A DNA stretch of 64,000 nt from UBA9339 sp964535195 (GTDB lineage Bacteria; Pseudomonadota; Gammaproteobacteria; UBA9339). Shown here piece after piece: positions 8,924 through 19,345 of this stretch (positions are counted from its first letter, which is position 1; each line of letters opens with the position of its first letter). A program made the position numbers and the translations under genes. The DNA lies in contig CAZHSI010000002.1 of NCBI GenBank assembly GCA_964535195.1, forward strand, positions 58,927 through 122,926. Direction: 5' to 3'. The notes beneath the pieces are model-generated. The model was not told where the DNA came from. It saw only the letters and a program-made list of their open reading frames with translations, and searched no databases.

Positions 8924-11386
8924 TTAAAACCCTAGCGGCTGCAATACTAATTTTTTATCCTCATTAACATGTAACTCAGCATCATAAAAACCGTGATTAT
9001 GTTTAGCGACTTCATGATCAACCGATAAGACTAAAGCCTGAGGCAAATATTTCTTGATTAACTTTTGGGCAATTGGCGTAAATTCGCCCATACCAGCAAA
9101 GATCTCATCAAGTAAAACAATATCAGCTCCTTGGAGAATAACCGAAACTAGCAGCAGAAGCTTTTGCTCACCACCACTAAAACCGCCGCGTACGGAATCA
9201 GTAATATCCTCTATCACCGTATCTAAATCTTCGACCCTTTTTTGGGTTTGTGGATCAGAAGCAACAAACGCTTCTTGTAAAAGCTTGTGCATCCTCTGCT
9301 TAAGTTCTTCCCCCATGACAGCATCACCAGGAAATTTGTTAGGATAGAGAAGTGCCTCTTTCAAAGATATTTTTAGAGGAAAATAATTTTTTTGACTTAT
9401 CATCGCAATTTTTGGATGAGCTCCATTTGTCAACGGATAAATAACTTCCCCTTTGGCATAAGTAAAACCAGCGCTAATTCCTTTAATTTTTGCCAGCAAG
9501 CTGCTTTTACCACTACCAGGTTTGCCAGTAACTGCGAAAATCTTCCCAGCATCAAGACCAACTTCATCAGCCTTATATAATAAACGCTTATCAGCTTTGA
9601 CGCCGATCTCTAAATTTTTTAGCACTAATTTAGCTTCGGCTTGTGTCGATCGCGTAATTTGATCGTCATCTTTTTCTGGCAGCTTGAACATACCTTCCAG
9701 CACAATAATATGATCTATAGATTGCCCAACCTTCGAGATACTTTCAGCGTTCTTTGCTGGCCACGATAATAAATTTGATGCTTGCCAAGCCGCATGTTGA
9801 GCCTTATATCTATCATCAAAAGCTATCTTGCCATCACGAACTTCGCTAGCAACCGTATAGAAATTTAAAATATAACTAAGCGGCACGTTAATCGTATGCC
9901 ATACACCATGTGCCATGCTATATAAATTTCTCATGCCATCATTTTCTCTGGCTTTTAAAATAAGCCCCTGCATATGCTCTTGAGTAAAATTCATTCCGCC
10001 CCTTTCAATAATAGCAGCAATGTTTCTGTTGTTATGCTTTACTAGCGTATCATATTCTGACTGCAGCTTATTTCCTATTTCAGAATATTCCTTCTCCTTT
10101 TTCGCAAAACCTGCTGAAACCATCGATAAGACCTGGTTATATAAAGTGTTATAAATAGCAACGTTCGGCGCACTAAACATCAACACGCCAAAACCACAAG
10201 CACCTTTGATAGAGTCAGTCATTGCACTAGTCGCCAGTGAGCTTCCCCCCCTCACCATAGTACCAACATCACCTCTTAACCTATCAAGTAACATGGTTGA
10301 GTTATCCTGAGAAACAAGACGTAAAATATTTTCTCCGGAATACACCCGGGAAATAACATTATCTTCTAGGGTATGGTAAAGCTTATTATTAAAATAAGCA
10401 TTAATGACACCAGTTGTCATATGACTGAAACCATAAGGAATAATAAAAATAGCAAAGCGAATGACTCTGCCTCCCAAATCATTTTCCCCCGATTGATCTA
10501 AGTGCGCAAAAACATAATCCAAACTTTGCTCATAACTGAGAACTTTTAAAGTAAGAAATTGGGTTAAAATTCCGGAACCAATTACCGCTAACGCTTGTTG
10601 TTCAATATGCTTATTCAACTGCGCTGGAGGAATAAATTCACCCATGGTTCCATACAACTTACTAGCAACATTTGCCGGACCCATCAAATTATTACGGAGA
10701 TCCTCTTCCCAGTTGGCCATCAATAATCCAAGACCAGCGCCAATAAAATTAGCTAATCTTGGCCCCAGTAACAGCCCTAATTTTGGCGCCAACCATGGTT
10801 CTAGCATAACACCACTAATTGCCTGCCCCATATTAAGAAAAGTTATATAGTGTTTATCGTAATAACCACCAGCTAAAGCCAACTCCTCAATAAGGCCTTG
10901 CACACCACCGTAGATCATACCCTCTATGCCTGCCTGAGAATTCACTAAAGTAGAAATAACAGGAGCAATCGCCCATTTATTTTCAGAAATAATTTTTGTT
11001 GGCACACCGGTAGGTAACAACATACCTGCCACCACCCCGGCAAATTTGGGGAGTTTTCCCTTACTAATCATATTGCCAGTGGCTAAACCCAAAAAACCAT
11101 GAGACATATAATGTGCGTTAGTATAACCAAAATAGGTTAATCCCTCATCACTAGCACCAATAACTCCGCCAATAAGCGCACACCACGGCCCACATAATGT
11201 GCCCCCAGCAAGTGCATCAACGATTGGCACAATCAAGTAATCAAACTTATCAATAACCCGGTCAACCACATTATAGTTTCTTTGAGACTGGGCCTCCTCT
11301 GCTACACAAACTCGAGTGGAAAAAACAAAAAAGAAGACGAGCAAGATGACGACGATCGATTTTAAAGATGGGAAAATAAATTTCAT
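8924..11386 (-). CDS. Membrane protein with C-terminal ABC ATPase domain, SbmA/YddA-like layout
   Basis: This 820-residue protein begins with a hydrophobic export or anchor segment (about residues 8-29). A long glycine-rich membrane region (about 35-270) follows, then a second region (about 300-590) resembling in layout the exporter-type ABC membrane domain of the SbmA/BacA/YddA group. The ATPase is at the C terminus: Walker A GKPGSGKSS near residue 622, signature SGGEQ near 740, Walker B DIVLLDE near 757 and the switch His in SVDHE. So one chain holds membrane and nucleotide-binding parts and would act as a homodimer. The N-terminal 270 residues are not usual for this family and I do not recognise them. 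Substrate is unknown. Confidence 0.65.
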   Translation of the reverse strand: MKFIFPSLKSIVVILLVFFFVFSTRVCVAEEAQSQRNYNVVDRVIDKFDYLIVPIVDALAGGTLCGPWCALIGGVIGASDEGLTYFGYTNAHYMSHGFLGLATGNMISKGKLPKFAGVVAGMLLPTGVPTKIISENKWAIAPVISTLVNSQAGIEGMIYGGVQGLIEELALAGGYYDKHYITFLNMGQAISGVMLEPWLAPKLGLLLGPRLANFIGAGLGLLMANWEEDLRNNLMGPANVASKLYGTMGEFIPPAQLNKHIEQQALAVIGSGILTQFLTLKVLSYEQSLDYVFAHLDQSGENDLGGRVIRFAIFIIPYGFSHMTTGVINAYFNNKLYHTLEDNVISRVYSGENILRLVSQDNSTMLLDRLRGDVGTMVRGGSSLATSAMTDSIKGACGFGVLMFSAPNVAIYNTLYNQVLSMVSAGFAKKEKEYSEIGNKLQSEYDTLVKHNNRNIAAIIERGGMNFTQEHMQGLILKARENDGMRNLYSMAHGVWHTINVPLSYILNFYTVASEVRDGKIAFDDRYKAQHAAWQASNLLSWPAKNAESISKVGQSIDHIIVLEGMFKLPEKDDDQITRSTQAEAKLVLKNLEIGVKADKRLLYKADEVGLDAGKIFAVTGKPGSGKSSLLAKIKGISAGFTYAKGEVIYPLTNGAHPKIAMISQKNYFPLKISLKEALLYPNKFPGDAVMGEELKQRMHKLLQEAFVASDPQTQKRVEDLDTVIEDITDSVRGGFSGGEQKLLLLVSVILQGADIVLLDEIFAGMGEFTPIAQKLIKKYLPQALVLSVDHEVAKHNHGFYDAELHVNEDKKLVLQPLGF

Positions 11387-11651
11387 TGACTGTACTCTAC
11401 TATATAAATTTACTTCAAGGATAATACTTAGTAACCCATAAACATCGCTACTTTGATAAAGTATAGAAGATTTTTTAAAACAATCATTAAAAAAGAGTCA
11501 ATTTATCGTTTTTGCGAAGTATGACCGAACTCCAGGACCAATCAACAGCCACTTTTTCTATTAAAGGAAAAATACTCTGGATCATTGTAAGTTCATGCAG
11601 ATGTGGCTACAATTTTATCTCAAAGTAATATTGCAATTTTTTGGAATAGAT

Positions 11652-13544
11652 ATGAACAACAAAACCTCTTATACTGCATCCGCCATTGAAGTTCTCAGCG
11701 GCCTAGAGCCAGTACAAAAACGCCCTGGCATGTACACCGACACCTCATGCCCTAATCATTTAGCCCAAGAAGCCATAGATAACAGTGTTGATGAAGCAAT
11801 TGGCGGACACGCAACCAACATCGCCGTGGTGCTCTATCCTGATAATTCACTTGAAGTAATTGACGACGGTCGAGGCATGCCAACCGACATTCATCCTGAA
11901 GAAAAAATATCGGGGGTCGAACTTATTCTTACTCGTTTGCATGCTGGCGCTAAGTTTTCCGACAAGCACTATCGTTTTTCTGGTGGCTTACACGGTGTGG
12001 GTATCTCAGTAGTAAACGCACTTTCTTCCCAATTTGCAGTTAACGTCAAACGCGGTGGCAAAATATATAGTATGGAATTTAACAACGGCATGCCACTTAG
12101 TAAATTAAAAATTACAGGCACTTGTGGACCGCGAGAAACTGGCACCAGTTTAAGATTTTGGCCAAATCCCAAATATTTCGATTCTATAAAGTTCGCCACT
12201 GTCCAACTAAAACATTTGTTGCGCGCCAAGGCATTTTTATGCCCAGGATTACGCTTAAAATTTGAGAATCAACAAACTAACGAGTTCGCAGAATGGTATT
12301 ATGAAGATGGTGTTACCGGCTACCTTACCTCCACCTTAGTCGACACCAACCGTATCCCAGAAACCCCATTTGTCGGCAATTTCGCCACTGACACTGAAGC
12401 GGTAGAATGGGCCCTTACTTGGTTTCCTGAAGATAAGCCTCAAATCACCGAAAGCTATGTTAATTTAATTCCAACAATTAGTGGTGGTACTCATGTTAAC
12501 GGTCTTCGCACCGGACTTGGCGAAGCCATGCGGGAATTTTGTGAAATCAGAAAATTATTGCCACGCAGTTTAAAACTTAGCCCAGAAGATACCTGGGAAA
12601 ACTGTAATTATATTTTGTCAGTAAAATTAATTGATCCACAATTCTCTGGGCAAACCAAAGAGCGTTTAACTTCGCGCCAATCTGCAGCTTTTGTCACGGG
12701 CATCATTAAAGATTCATTTAGTTTATGGCTCAATCAAAATGTACACTTAGGGGAAGAACTTGCTGCGATTGCGATTAATAACGCCCAAAAACGCACTAAC
12801 GCTGAAAATAAAATTGTCCGGAAAAAGGTAACCATGGGCCCCGCTCTTCCGGGAAAACTAGCTGATTGTACTTCACAAGATAACAAAGACACTGAATTAT
12901 TTTTAGTTGAAGGGGAATCAGCTGGTGGCTCTGCCAAGCAGGCTCGCGATCGAAATTGCCAAGCCGTACTACCACTCCGTGGAAAAATCTTGAATACCTG
13001 GGAGATCGAATCCGACAAAGTACTAGCCTCACAAGAGGTGCACGATATTGCGGTGGCTTTAGGTATCGATCCTGGCACCAATAACCTTGAAAACCTACGT
13101 TATGGTAGAGTTTGTATCCTAGCTGATGCTGACTCTGACGGCCTACATATTGCCACCCTTTTATGTGCTTTATTTTTACGCCACTTCCGTGAATTAGTAA
13201 AAACTGGTCATGTCTATGTGGCAATGCCTCCACTTTACCGAATTGATATCGGTAAAGAGACTTTTTATGCCTTAGATGATGATGAGAAAAAAGGGATTTT
13301 AGATCATCTTAAAGCCGAAAAAAAATCTGGCACCCCCCAGATCCAACGCTTTAAAGGTTTAGGCGAAATGAATCCATTGCAACTACGCGAAACTACAATG
13401 TGCAAAGACACGCGACGTTTAGTACAATTAACCATCCAGGATGGCGACAATGTCGATGAGTTGGTAGATATGCTACTTGCCAAACGTCGTGCTCTTGATC
13501 GTAAAAACTGGTTAGAAACTAAAGGAAATTTGGCAGAACTTTAA
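11652..13544 (+). CDS. parE: DNA topoisomerase IV subunit B
   Basis: From the ATG at 11652 the protein is 630 residues, the same length as E. coli ParE. The upstream in-frame ATG at 11595 adds 19 residues with no family match and is rejected. GHKL ATPase motifs are present: EAIDNSVDEA, DDGRGMPTDIHP, GLHGVGISVVNALS. The TOPRIM domain has LVEGESAGGSA and DADSDGLHI, and the C terminus QRFKGLGEMNP is typical of ParE/GyrB. It supplies ATPase activity for decatenation; ParC is not in the window. Confidence 0.96.
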   Translation: MNNKTSYTASAIEVLSGLEPVQKRPGMYTDTSCPNHLAQEAIDNSVDEAIGGHATNIAVVLYPDNSLEVIDDGRGMPTDIHPEEKISGVELILTRLHAGAKFSDKHYRFSGGLHGVGISVVNALSSQFAVNVKRGGKIYSMEFNNGMPLSKLKITGTCGPRETGTSLRFWPNPKYFDSIKFATVQLKHLLRAKAFLCPGLRLKFENQQTNEFAEWYYEDGVTGYLTSTLVDTNRIPETPFVGNFATDTEAVEWALTWFPEDKPQITESYVNLIPTISGGTHVNGLRTGLGEAMREFCEIRKLLPRSLKLSPEDTWENCNYILSVKLIDPQFSGQTKERLTSRQSAAFVTGIIKDSFSLWLNQNVHLGEELAAIAINNAQKRTNAENKIVRKKVTMGPALPGKLADCTSQDNKDTELFLVEGESAGGSAKQARDRNCQAVLPLRGKILNTWEIESDKVLASQEVHDIAVALGIDPGTNNLENLRYGRVCILADADSDGLHIATLLCALFLRHFRELVKTGHVYVAMPPLYRIDIGKETFYALDDDEKKGILDHLKAEKKSGTPQIQRFKGLGEMNPLQLRETTMCKDTRRLVQLTIQDGDNVDELVDMLLAKRRALDRKNWLETKGNLAEL

Positions 13545-13593
13545 AAACAACTTAATACTATAAAAATTAATAACCTCCCAAGGAAAACATCAT

Positions 13594-15480
13594 ATGTTAC
13601 CAGGACCAGTAACCGCAGGATTAGCAGTAACGACAGCAGCTAATATATCAGAGTACCCCACCCAAATAGATAACGATCCTAATTATACCATTACCCTTGG
13701 CGATATGCATGGCAACGTTATGAAGTTAGTGTGAACTTTAATACGCCATGGGGTTATTGAAATATCTCCCAATGATTTTACAGAGATGTGGGAAATATAT
13801 AAGGAATGGCAGACGGAATTAACACATGGAGTATATGAACTAGGAGCAATTTTAGCAGACACAGAAAAAGCCAAAAAAAATGTCGACAGATTTAGCGCTA
13901 TTTTGGCTAAAGCTAAATTCAACCCACATCACAATGTCAGGCTATTAGGAGATATTCTTGGCGATAGAGGAAATAACGATTGGTTAATTTTACTACTTTT
14001 AAGAAAAATGCATGAATCTAATATAGGAACGCAAATAATTGCTTCAAATCATGACTTATTTTTTCTTGCCACTTATGATAAACACGAATCTTCACCTGAT
14101 GATTACTTGTTAAAACAATACATGACTAAGTTTTTAAAGCTCATCACAAACGGCATAGTCACCCATGAAGAATTACACAGCATGATGGAACAACATTATA
14201 TCCCTAATTTTGTGCCATTATCCTACACCCTATCTGCAGACGGAAATTCAATTACTCTCTTTATGCATGCCCCCAACACCCTAGAACCAATTGAAGACTT
14301 AGCAAAAGAACTGGGAGTTCCTTATCAAGCAGCCACCGCAACAGAATTAGCTGAAACCATAGATAAGATTAATACGGCTTTTCAAGAATTATACGTAACT
14401 GATAACGCTAAATTCCAACAAATGATCTTAGCTGCCCAAGATGAACATTCTTCCACCCCCCTCCATGCACTAGTTTGGAACCGCGGACACAAAAAAGATG
14501 GGGTATTGGATCCGACGACACTTCCCTCTTATGTAACAACAGTAACACATGGGCATGTTGGCGAAGGAAAAGCCAAAAAAGGGACAGATACAAGATTTAA
14601 TGAAAGGCAAACAAATTTAGATACCGATGTTGGTAAAGAGTTAGATCTTACCCAAGGACGCCACGCTGCTCTTCGCCTTCAGGAAAAACCTTGGAAAAAA
14701 AATTATCTTGAAACATTAATTGAAAAAATAAATAAAAAAGCACCTAATATAAAAATACCAGTAGAAAATTTAATAAAAGCTTTAAAAGATAAAACCATTG
14801 ATGTTAGCCAAGCAATCAAGGAACTTACCAAGATAGCAACCACCCATCCCCATGAATATCTTTTTATAGTAAACGACCCAGAAATAGTAAAATATTTGTT
14901 GCGAGAAAGCAGCGATAGCGAAGATTGCCAAAAAATAGAACAAATACTCTGCGCAAAAAACCTGCAAGACCGGGCGCAAAAAATACTAGCAATTGAGATA
15001 AGTATTAAAATATTAGAACTACACACAAATTTATCCAGCGAGCCAGAAGATAAAAAAACCGAAGAGCACCACCAAACACTAGTAGATCAGGCTTTAAAAC
15101 TATGCGACCTCTACCTTGAGGCCACCCATCAAGATAAAGAGATAGCTAAAATTGTCTCCAATATACGTAACCTTCTCTCCGATAAAGAGGCTTCTGCTAC
15201 TTCAAAAATAGCTGCTATGAGAGAAATCGTACAAATGGAGTCTTTATCTGAAGTGATGAAAACTGCTTCCTCTAACACCTGGAGCAGCAAATTTATCCAC
15301 TTTATGCAAAACATATTAACCGGACACTGGCGAGCCGCGATCATGTCAGCAGAAAAACTTAATAAAAAAATGAGCGCAATAGCTTTACTTCAAGCACCGC
15401 AACAACCATTGCCCGCCACACCAAAACCACAAGCACAACAAAAACAGCCGGGGACATCTATAATCCCAAAACCTAGGTAA
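13594..15480 (+). pseudogene. PPP/calcineurin-like metallophosphatase, effector-like, with in-frame TGA at codon 47
   Basis: A reading frame begins at ATG 13594 behind AAGGA and runs in one frame to 15480, except for a TGA at 13732-13734. Phosphoesterase motifs lie on both sides of that stop: GDMHGN before it, then GDILGDRG, ASNHD, FMHAP and THGHV. These give the metal-ligand order of the PPP/calcineurin fold (GDxHG, GDxxDRG, NHD, H, H). The sequence around the stop reads KLV-stop-TLIRHGV, where families of this kind carry a residue such as Trp. The remaining C-terminal part is helical and charged, ending in a Pro/Gln-rich tail. This layout recalls secreted phosphatase effectors of Legionella. 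An open frame from ATG 13786 (564 residues) lacks the first metal-binding motif, so a protein made from it should be inactive. Confidence 0.65.
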
Positions 15481-15528
15481 CATTCAAAAAATAAATTACA
15501 AAGATTCCTTAAAAAACACTTCTTAAAC

Positions 15529-16635
15529 CTAAATTTTTACATCAACACTGCGTTGATAAAATTTGTACTGTACCCGTGAAGTCAAACGACAAAATAATTC
15601 ATAAGAAATTTCGCCAGAACACCTTGAGATCTCTTCTACTGGTAGACCACGCCCCCATAAAACCACTTTTGATCCAACTTGAGCATTTGGAACACAGCTT
15701 AAATCAACTCCTACCATATCCATGGCTACACGTCCGAGTATTTTAGTACGTATACCATCCACCAAAACTGGTGCGTCAATAGTATTACGTGGATAACCAT
15801 CACCATAACCAATTGCCATGGTACCCACACGCATATTTTTCGGGCAACGAAAGATACCGCCATAACCCAGAGTTGCACCTTTAGCAAGATCATGCATAGT
15901 AATAATTCTCGAGGTAAGGGTCATAACTGGTTCAACCCCTAGGTCAGTCCCACTACGCTCATTGAGTGGGGTGGCACCATACAATAAAATTCCTGGCCTA
16001 ACCCAAGGCATATGGGTCTTGGGCCAATTGATAATTGCCGCAGAATTAGCCACACATTGCTCACCATCTAAACCAGCAACCATTTCTTGAAAACAACTCA
16101 TTTGCTCTAAAGTTTTATTGCTTTCCCCATTATCTGCTTCGGCAAAATGGGTCATAAAACGTAAGGGTTTGCGTACCATCGGACATGCCAGCAATCGCTG
16201 GTAGGCACTGGTAATTTGGTGGGGTTGAAAACCTAAACGATGCATCCCCGTATCAAATTTCAACCAAACTTGTAGTGGGTGCGATAACTTACTTTTTTCC
16301 AGAATCTCGATCTGCTCAAAATTATGGATAGCACTTTCAAAACCAAAACTGTCAATCATGTTTAATTCAGCACCACTCAAAAAACCGGTTAAAATCACTA
16401 TGGGCTTTTTGATCCCGGCATTACTAAGTTCTATAGCTTCTCGTAAAAACATAACACCAAAAACATGAACATCTTTTTCGATTTTTTGTGCAACTGGAAC
16501 TGCGCCATGACCATAGGCATTACATTTGATCATAGCCAAAATTTTACTATTAGTTACACGAGATTTGATTTTAATTAAGTTATTATGCAGAGCTTCTAAA
16601 TCTATGTGCGCATATGTATGACCACTACCAAACAT
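15529..16635 (-). CDS. alr: Alanine racemase
   Basis: This 368-residue fold-type III PLP enzyme makes D-alanine for peptidoglycan. K37 in MIKCNAYGHG is the PLP-binding lysine. The second catalytic base Tyr is in LGYGGIF, followed by GTMAIGYGDGYPR, and MDMVGVDL is also conserved. The usual KANAYGHG is KCNAYGHG here. Position after dnaB follows the common gammaproteobacterial order. The ribosome-binding site TTTTACGAGGAG is nearly identical to those of mutM and trbF and comes from a dispersed repeat (see findings). Confidence 0.95.
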   Translation of the reverse strand: MFGSGHTYAHIDLEALHNNLIKIKSRVTNSKILAMIKCNAYGHGAVPVAQKIEKDVHVFGVMFLREAIELSNAGIKKPIVILTGFLSGAELNMIDSFGFESAIHNFEQIEILEKSKLSHPLQVWLKFDTGMHRLGFQPHQITSAYQRLLACPMVRKPLRFMTHFAEADNGESNKTLEQMSCFQEMVAGLDGEQCVANSAAIINWPKTHMPWVRPGILLYGATPLNERSGTDLGVEPVMTLTSRIITMHDLAKGATLGYGGIFRCPKNMRVGTMAIGYGDGYPRNTIDAPVLVDGIRTKILGRVAMDMVGVDLSCVPNAQVGSKVVLWGRGLPVEEISRCSGEISYELFCRLTSRVQYKFYQRSVDVKI

Positions 16636-16674
16636 ATTTATACTCCTCGTAAAATAAATTTATGCGTTGCTGTC

Positions 16675-18060
16675 CTAAACCGCATAGTTAGCCATGGCGA
16701 GATTTTCAAAACGGGTATATTGTCCCAAAAAGGTTAGCTTGACTTTACCTATAGGACCATTTCTTTGTTTACCGATAATAATCTCGGCAATGCCTTTGTC
16801 AGGACTATCTTCGTGATAAACCTCATCACGATAAATAAATAATATCATGTCAGCATCTTGTTCAATCGCACCCGATTCGCGCAAATCTGATACTTGTGGA
16901 CGCTTATCCGTACGCTGCTCTAAACCACGATTCAGCTGAGATAAAGCAATTACTGGCACACTTAATTCCTTTGCTAAAGCCTTTAAGGTACGAGAAACTT
17001 CGGTTATTTCAGCAACCCGGCCCTCTTTAAATCCTGGGATATGCATAAGCTGCAAATAATCAACAACGATCAAACCAATATCTTTGTTGGTACGTGCCAC
17101 ACGTCGGGAACGAGCGCGGAGTTCTGCTGGACTAAGTGACGGAGTATCATCAATATATAAAGACGCTTCTGAAAGCAAACTAACAGCTGAGGTTAAACGT
17201 GGCCAATCCTCATCATGCAATTTACCGCTACGCACCTTATGTTGATCAATATGACCTAACGATGATAGCATACGCATTGCTAGTGACTCCCCAGGCATTT
17301 CCATACTGAACACCAAAATAGGCTTTTTACTTTTAATTGCCGCATGCTCTACGATATTCATCGCCAAAGCAGTCTTACCCATCGATGGTCTGCCAGCAAC
17401 AACAACTAAATCACCTTTTTGTAAACCAGAAGTCATCTCATCTAAATCAGTAAAACCGGTAGAAACTCCTGTTATGGTTGCATCGGAATGATATAAAACA
17501 TCAATCCGCTCCGTAGCCTTGGTAAGTAAGGTACTGATGTCAACTGGACCTTGCCCTTTGGTACGTTGCTCGGCAATCTTAAAAATTCTACTTTCAGCAT
17601 TATCGAGAATTTCCTTGGTATCTCGACCTTCCGGATTAAAAGCAAGCTCACCAATAGCGTTAGAAGCTGTAATTAATTGTCTTAATATAGAACGCTCTCT
17701 AACAATTTCGGCATAAGCAGAGATATTAGCCACGGTGGGAGTATTTTTGGCTAACTCAAAAAGGTAAACCTCACCGCCAGCATTTTCCAATTCATTGATG
17801 GCTTTTAGTGACTCGGTTAAGGTTAAAACATCAAAAGGCTGATTACGCCGCCCCAAATCTTCCATAACCCGAAAAATTAGGCGGTGGTTTGGCCGATAAA
17901 AATCATTTTCTCCCACTTGTTCTGACACCTTATCCCAATAGGTGTTATCAAGCATCAACCCCCCAAGCACCGATTGTTCTGCTTCAACTGAATGGGGCGG
18001 AATTTTAAGTTCTTCGGTAGCATCTTTGGTTTTGGCTTTTGCCTTCTTAATGCTGGACAT
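16675..18060 (-). CDS. dnaB: Replicative DNA helicase
   Basis: The 461-residue protein has the N-terminal DnaB domain (IPPHSVEAEQSVLGGLMLDN) and the RecA-like motor: Walker A VAGRPSMGKTALA near residues 220-232, Walker B LIVVDYLQLM, and SQLNRGLEQRTDKRP. It is the hexameric fork helicase. It lies 39 bases upstream of alr on the same strand and follows the ribosomal protein genes. Confidence 0.97.
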   Translation of the reverse strand: MSSIKKAKAKTKDATEELKIPPHSVEAEQSVLGGLMLDNTYWDKVSEQVGENDFYRPNHRLIFRVMEDLGRRNQPFDVLTLTESLKAINELENAGGEVYLFELAKNTPTVANISAYAEIVRERSILRQLITASNAIGELAFNPEGRDTKEILDNAESRIFKIAEQRTKGQGPVDISTLLTKATERIDVLYHSDATITGVSTGFTDLDEMTSGLQKGDLVVVAGRPSMGKTALAMNIVEHAAIKSKKPILVFSMEMPGESLAMRMLSSLGHIDQHKVRSGKLHDEDWPRLTSAVSLLSEASLYIDDTPSLSPAELRARSRRVARTNKDIGLIVVDYLQLMHIPGFKEGRVAEITEVSRTLKALAKELSVPVIALSQLNRGLEQRTDKRPQVSDLRESGAIEQDADMILFIYRDEVYHEDSPDKGIAEIIIGKQRNGPIGKVKLTFLGQYTRFENLAMANYAV

Positions 18061-18097
18061 ATTCGGTCTCGATACAATCTTTCTTCGCAGCCATCAC

Positions 18098-18128
18098 AGC
18101 ATAAGTAGCAAGAAGCAGTACTTATGCT
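18098..18128 (-). other. Stem-loop between rplI and dnaB
   Basis: AGCATAAGTA (18098-18107) and TACTTATGCT (18119-18128) form a perfect 10-bp stem with an 11-base loop, in the 173-bp gap between rplI and dnaB. No T-tract follows, so it may be a processing or attenuation site in the ribosomal protein transcript rather than a full terminator. Confidence 0.4.
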
Positions 18129-18233
18129 AATACTTTAGGCAGGGCGCGCCCGCGTCCAAGTCTATGTAAACTTAGAGCAAGCTCTCTCAATAGCTTAACC
18201 CTAAAGTTTGTCTAGTAATCAGTATATCTATTA

Positions 18234-18686
18234 CTAATCTACAGCGGCAACCACGTTAACTTTGACTTTCACAGTCACATCACTATGTAACAATAAAGTA
18301 ATCTCGCACTCACCAACTTGACGGATTGCTCCTTGTGGTAACATAATTTCGCTGCGTTTAACGTCAAACCCAGCTTCTTTCAATGCATGAGCAATAACAC
18401 TGGTACTAACTGACCCGAACAATTTACCTTCTTCAGTAGCTTTTACTGGAATAGTAATAACCGTGCGTTCGAGTTGCTCCTGACGCTCTTTAGCAAGCTC
18501 TAGTGCTGCAGCAGCATTTTGTTCAAGAGTTGCTCGCATCGCAGCAAACTTCTCAAGATTCTCTTCATTCGCAACCACAGCTTTACCATAAGGGATTAAA
18601 TAATTACGGGCATAACCTGGCTTTACTACAACCTGGGTGCCAATATCGCCTAAGTTTCTAATTTTTTCTAAAAGAATAACTTCCAT
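18234..18686 (-). CDS. rplI: 50S ribosomal protein L9
   Basis: The start is set at the ATG giving MEVILLEKIRNLGDIG, with GAGG eight bases upstream; the longer frame adds only four residues through a GTG. The 150 residues match the usual length. The N-terminal rRNA-binding domain has GYARNYLIPYGKA, joined by a long helix to the C-terminal domain ending in VTVKVKVNVV. It is third in an rpsF-rpsR-rplI transcript. Confidence 0.97.
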   Translation of the reverse strand: MEVILLEKIRNLGDIGTQVVVKPGYARNYLIPYGKAVVANEENLEKFAAMRATLEQNAAAALELAKERQEQLERTVITIPVKATEEGKLFGSVSTSVIAHALKEAGFDVKRSEIMLPQGAIRQVGECEITLLLHSDVTVKVKVNVVAAVD

Positions 18687-18708
18687 CGTAAACCTCACTC
18701 AAAAATTT

Positions 18709-18918
18709 TTAGTGTTGATCGGTATAAGGCAAAAGAGCTAAAAACCTCGCTATTTTAATTGCTTTAGATATCTTGCGTTGTTTCCAGGGTTGAACATTAG
18801 TAATACGACCTGGAATAATCCTACCACTCTCTAAAACACTTGCCTTTAAGAGTTCAATATTTTTGTAATCAGCATCTGGATCACTGTGTAAAAGCTTTTC
18901 TTTTTTGTTATCTACCAT
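18709..18918 (-). CDS. rpsR: 30S ribosomal protein S18
   Basis: The start is placed at ATG 18918 (69 residues), which has GGAG nine bases upstream. The open frame extends 23 residues further upstream, but those overlap the end of rpsF and have no S18 match. Conserved features are DYKNIELLKASVLESGRIIPGRIT and the C-terminal ARFLALLPYTD. It lies between rpsF and rplI as usual. Confidence 0.95.
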   Translation of the reverse strand: MVDNKKEKLLHSDPDADYKNIELLKASVLESGRIIPGRITNVQPWKQRKISKAIKIARFLALLPYTDQH

Positions 18919-18937
18919 ACTTATTACTCCAACTAAA

Positions 18938-19345
18938 TTAATTTTTCGTCTCGCTACCAATTGAATTTCTTGAATTTCCTGCTTCACCTATATCTTCAGA
19001 ACTATCAGCCGTACGTCGCTTATCATCCTTGTGTTTGAACATCAAGGATGGCTCAGTAATAGCATGCTTACGGTTTAAAATAAGATTACGCAAAATGGCA
19101 TCATTGAAACGAAAACTATTTTCAATTTCTTTTAAAGTCTTATTATCACATTCAATATTGAAAAGTATGTAGTGAGCTTTATAAACTTTGTTAATAGGGT
19201 AAGCTAACTGACGTCGTCCCCAATCCTCAAGACGATGGATAACACCTTTACCATTTTTGACTAACGTCTTGTAACGCTCAACCATGGATGGCACTTGTTC
19301 ACTTTGGTCAGGATGTACCAAAAAGACAATTTCGTAATGTCGCAT
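18938..19345 (-). CDS. rpsF: 30S ribosomal protein S6
   Basis: This 135-residue protein starts MRHYEIVFLVHPDQSEQVP and contains LEDWGRRQLAYPINK and HYILFNIECD, all typical of S6, which pairs with S18 in the small subunit. The C-terminal tail of about 30 residues is polar and likely disordered, longer than minimal S6 proteins. It is the first gene of the rpsF-rpsR-rplI cluster. Confidence 0.97.
   Translation of the reverse strand: MRHYEIVFLVHPDQSEQVPSMVERYKTLVKNGKGVIHRLEDWGRRQLAYPINKVYKAHYILFNIECDNKTLKEIENSFRFNDAILRNLILNRKHAITEPSLMFKHKDDKRRTADSSEDIGEAGNSRNSIGSETKN

Noticed and set aside
11595..11651. Upstream start for parE
   Set aside because: The 19 extra residues have no ParE match, and the 630-residue form from 11652 equals the usual length.
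12734..13233. Minus-strand frames of 115 and 145 codons inside parE
   Set aside because: They are shadows of the conserved parE coding sequence.
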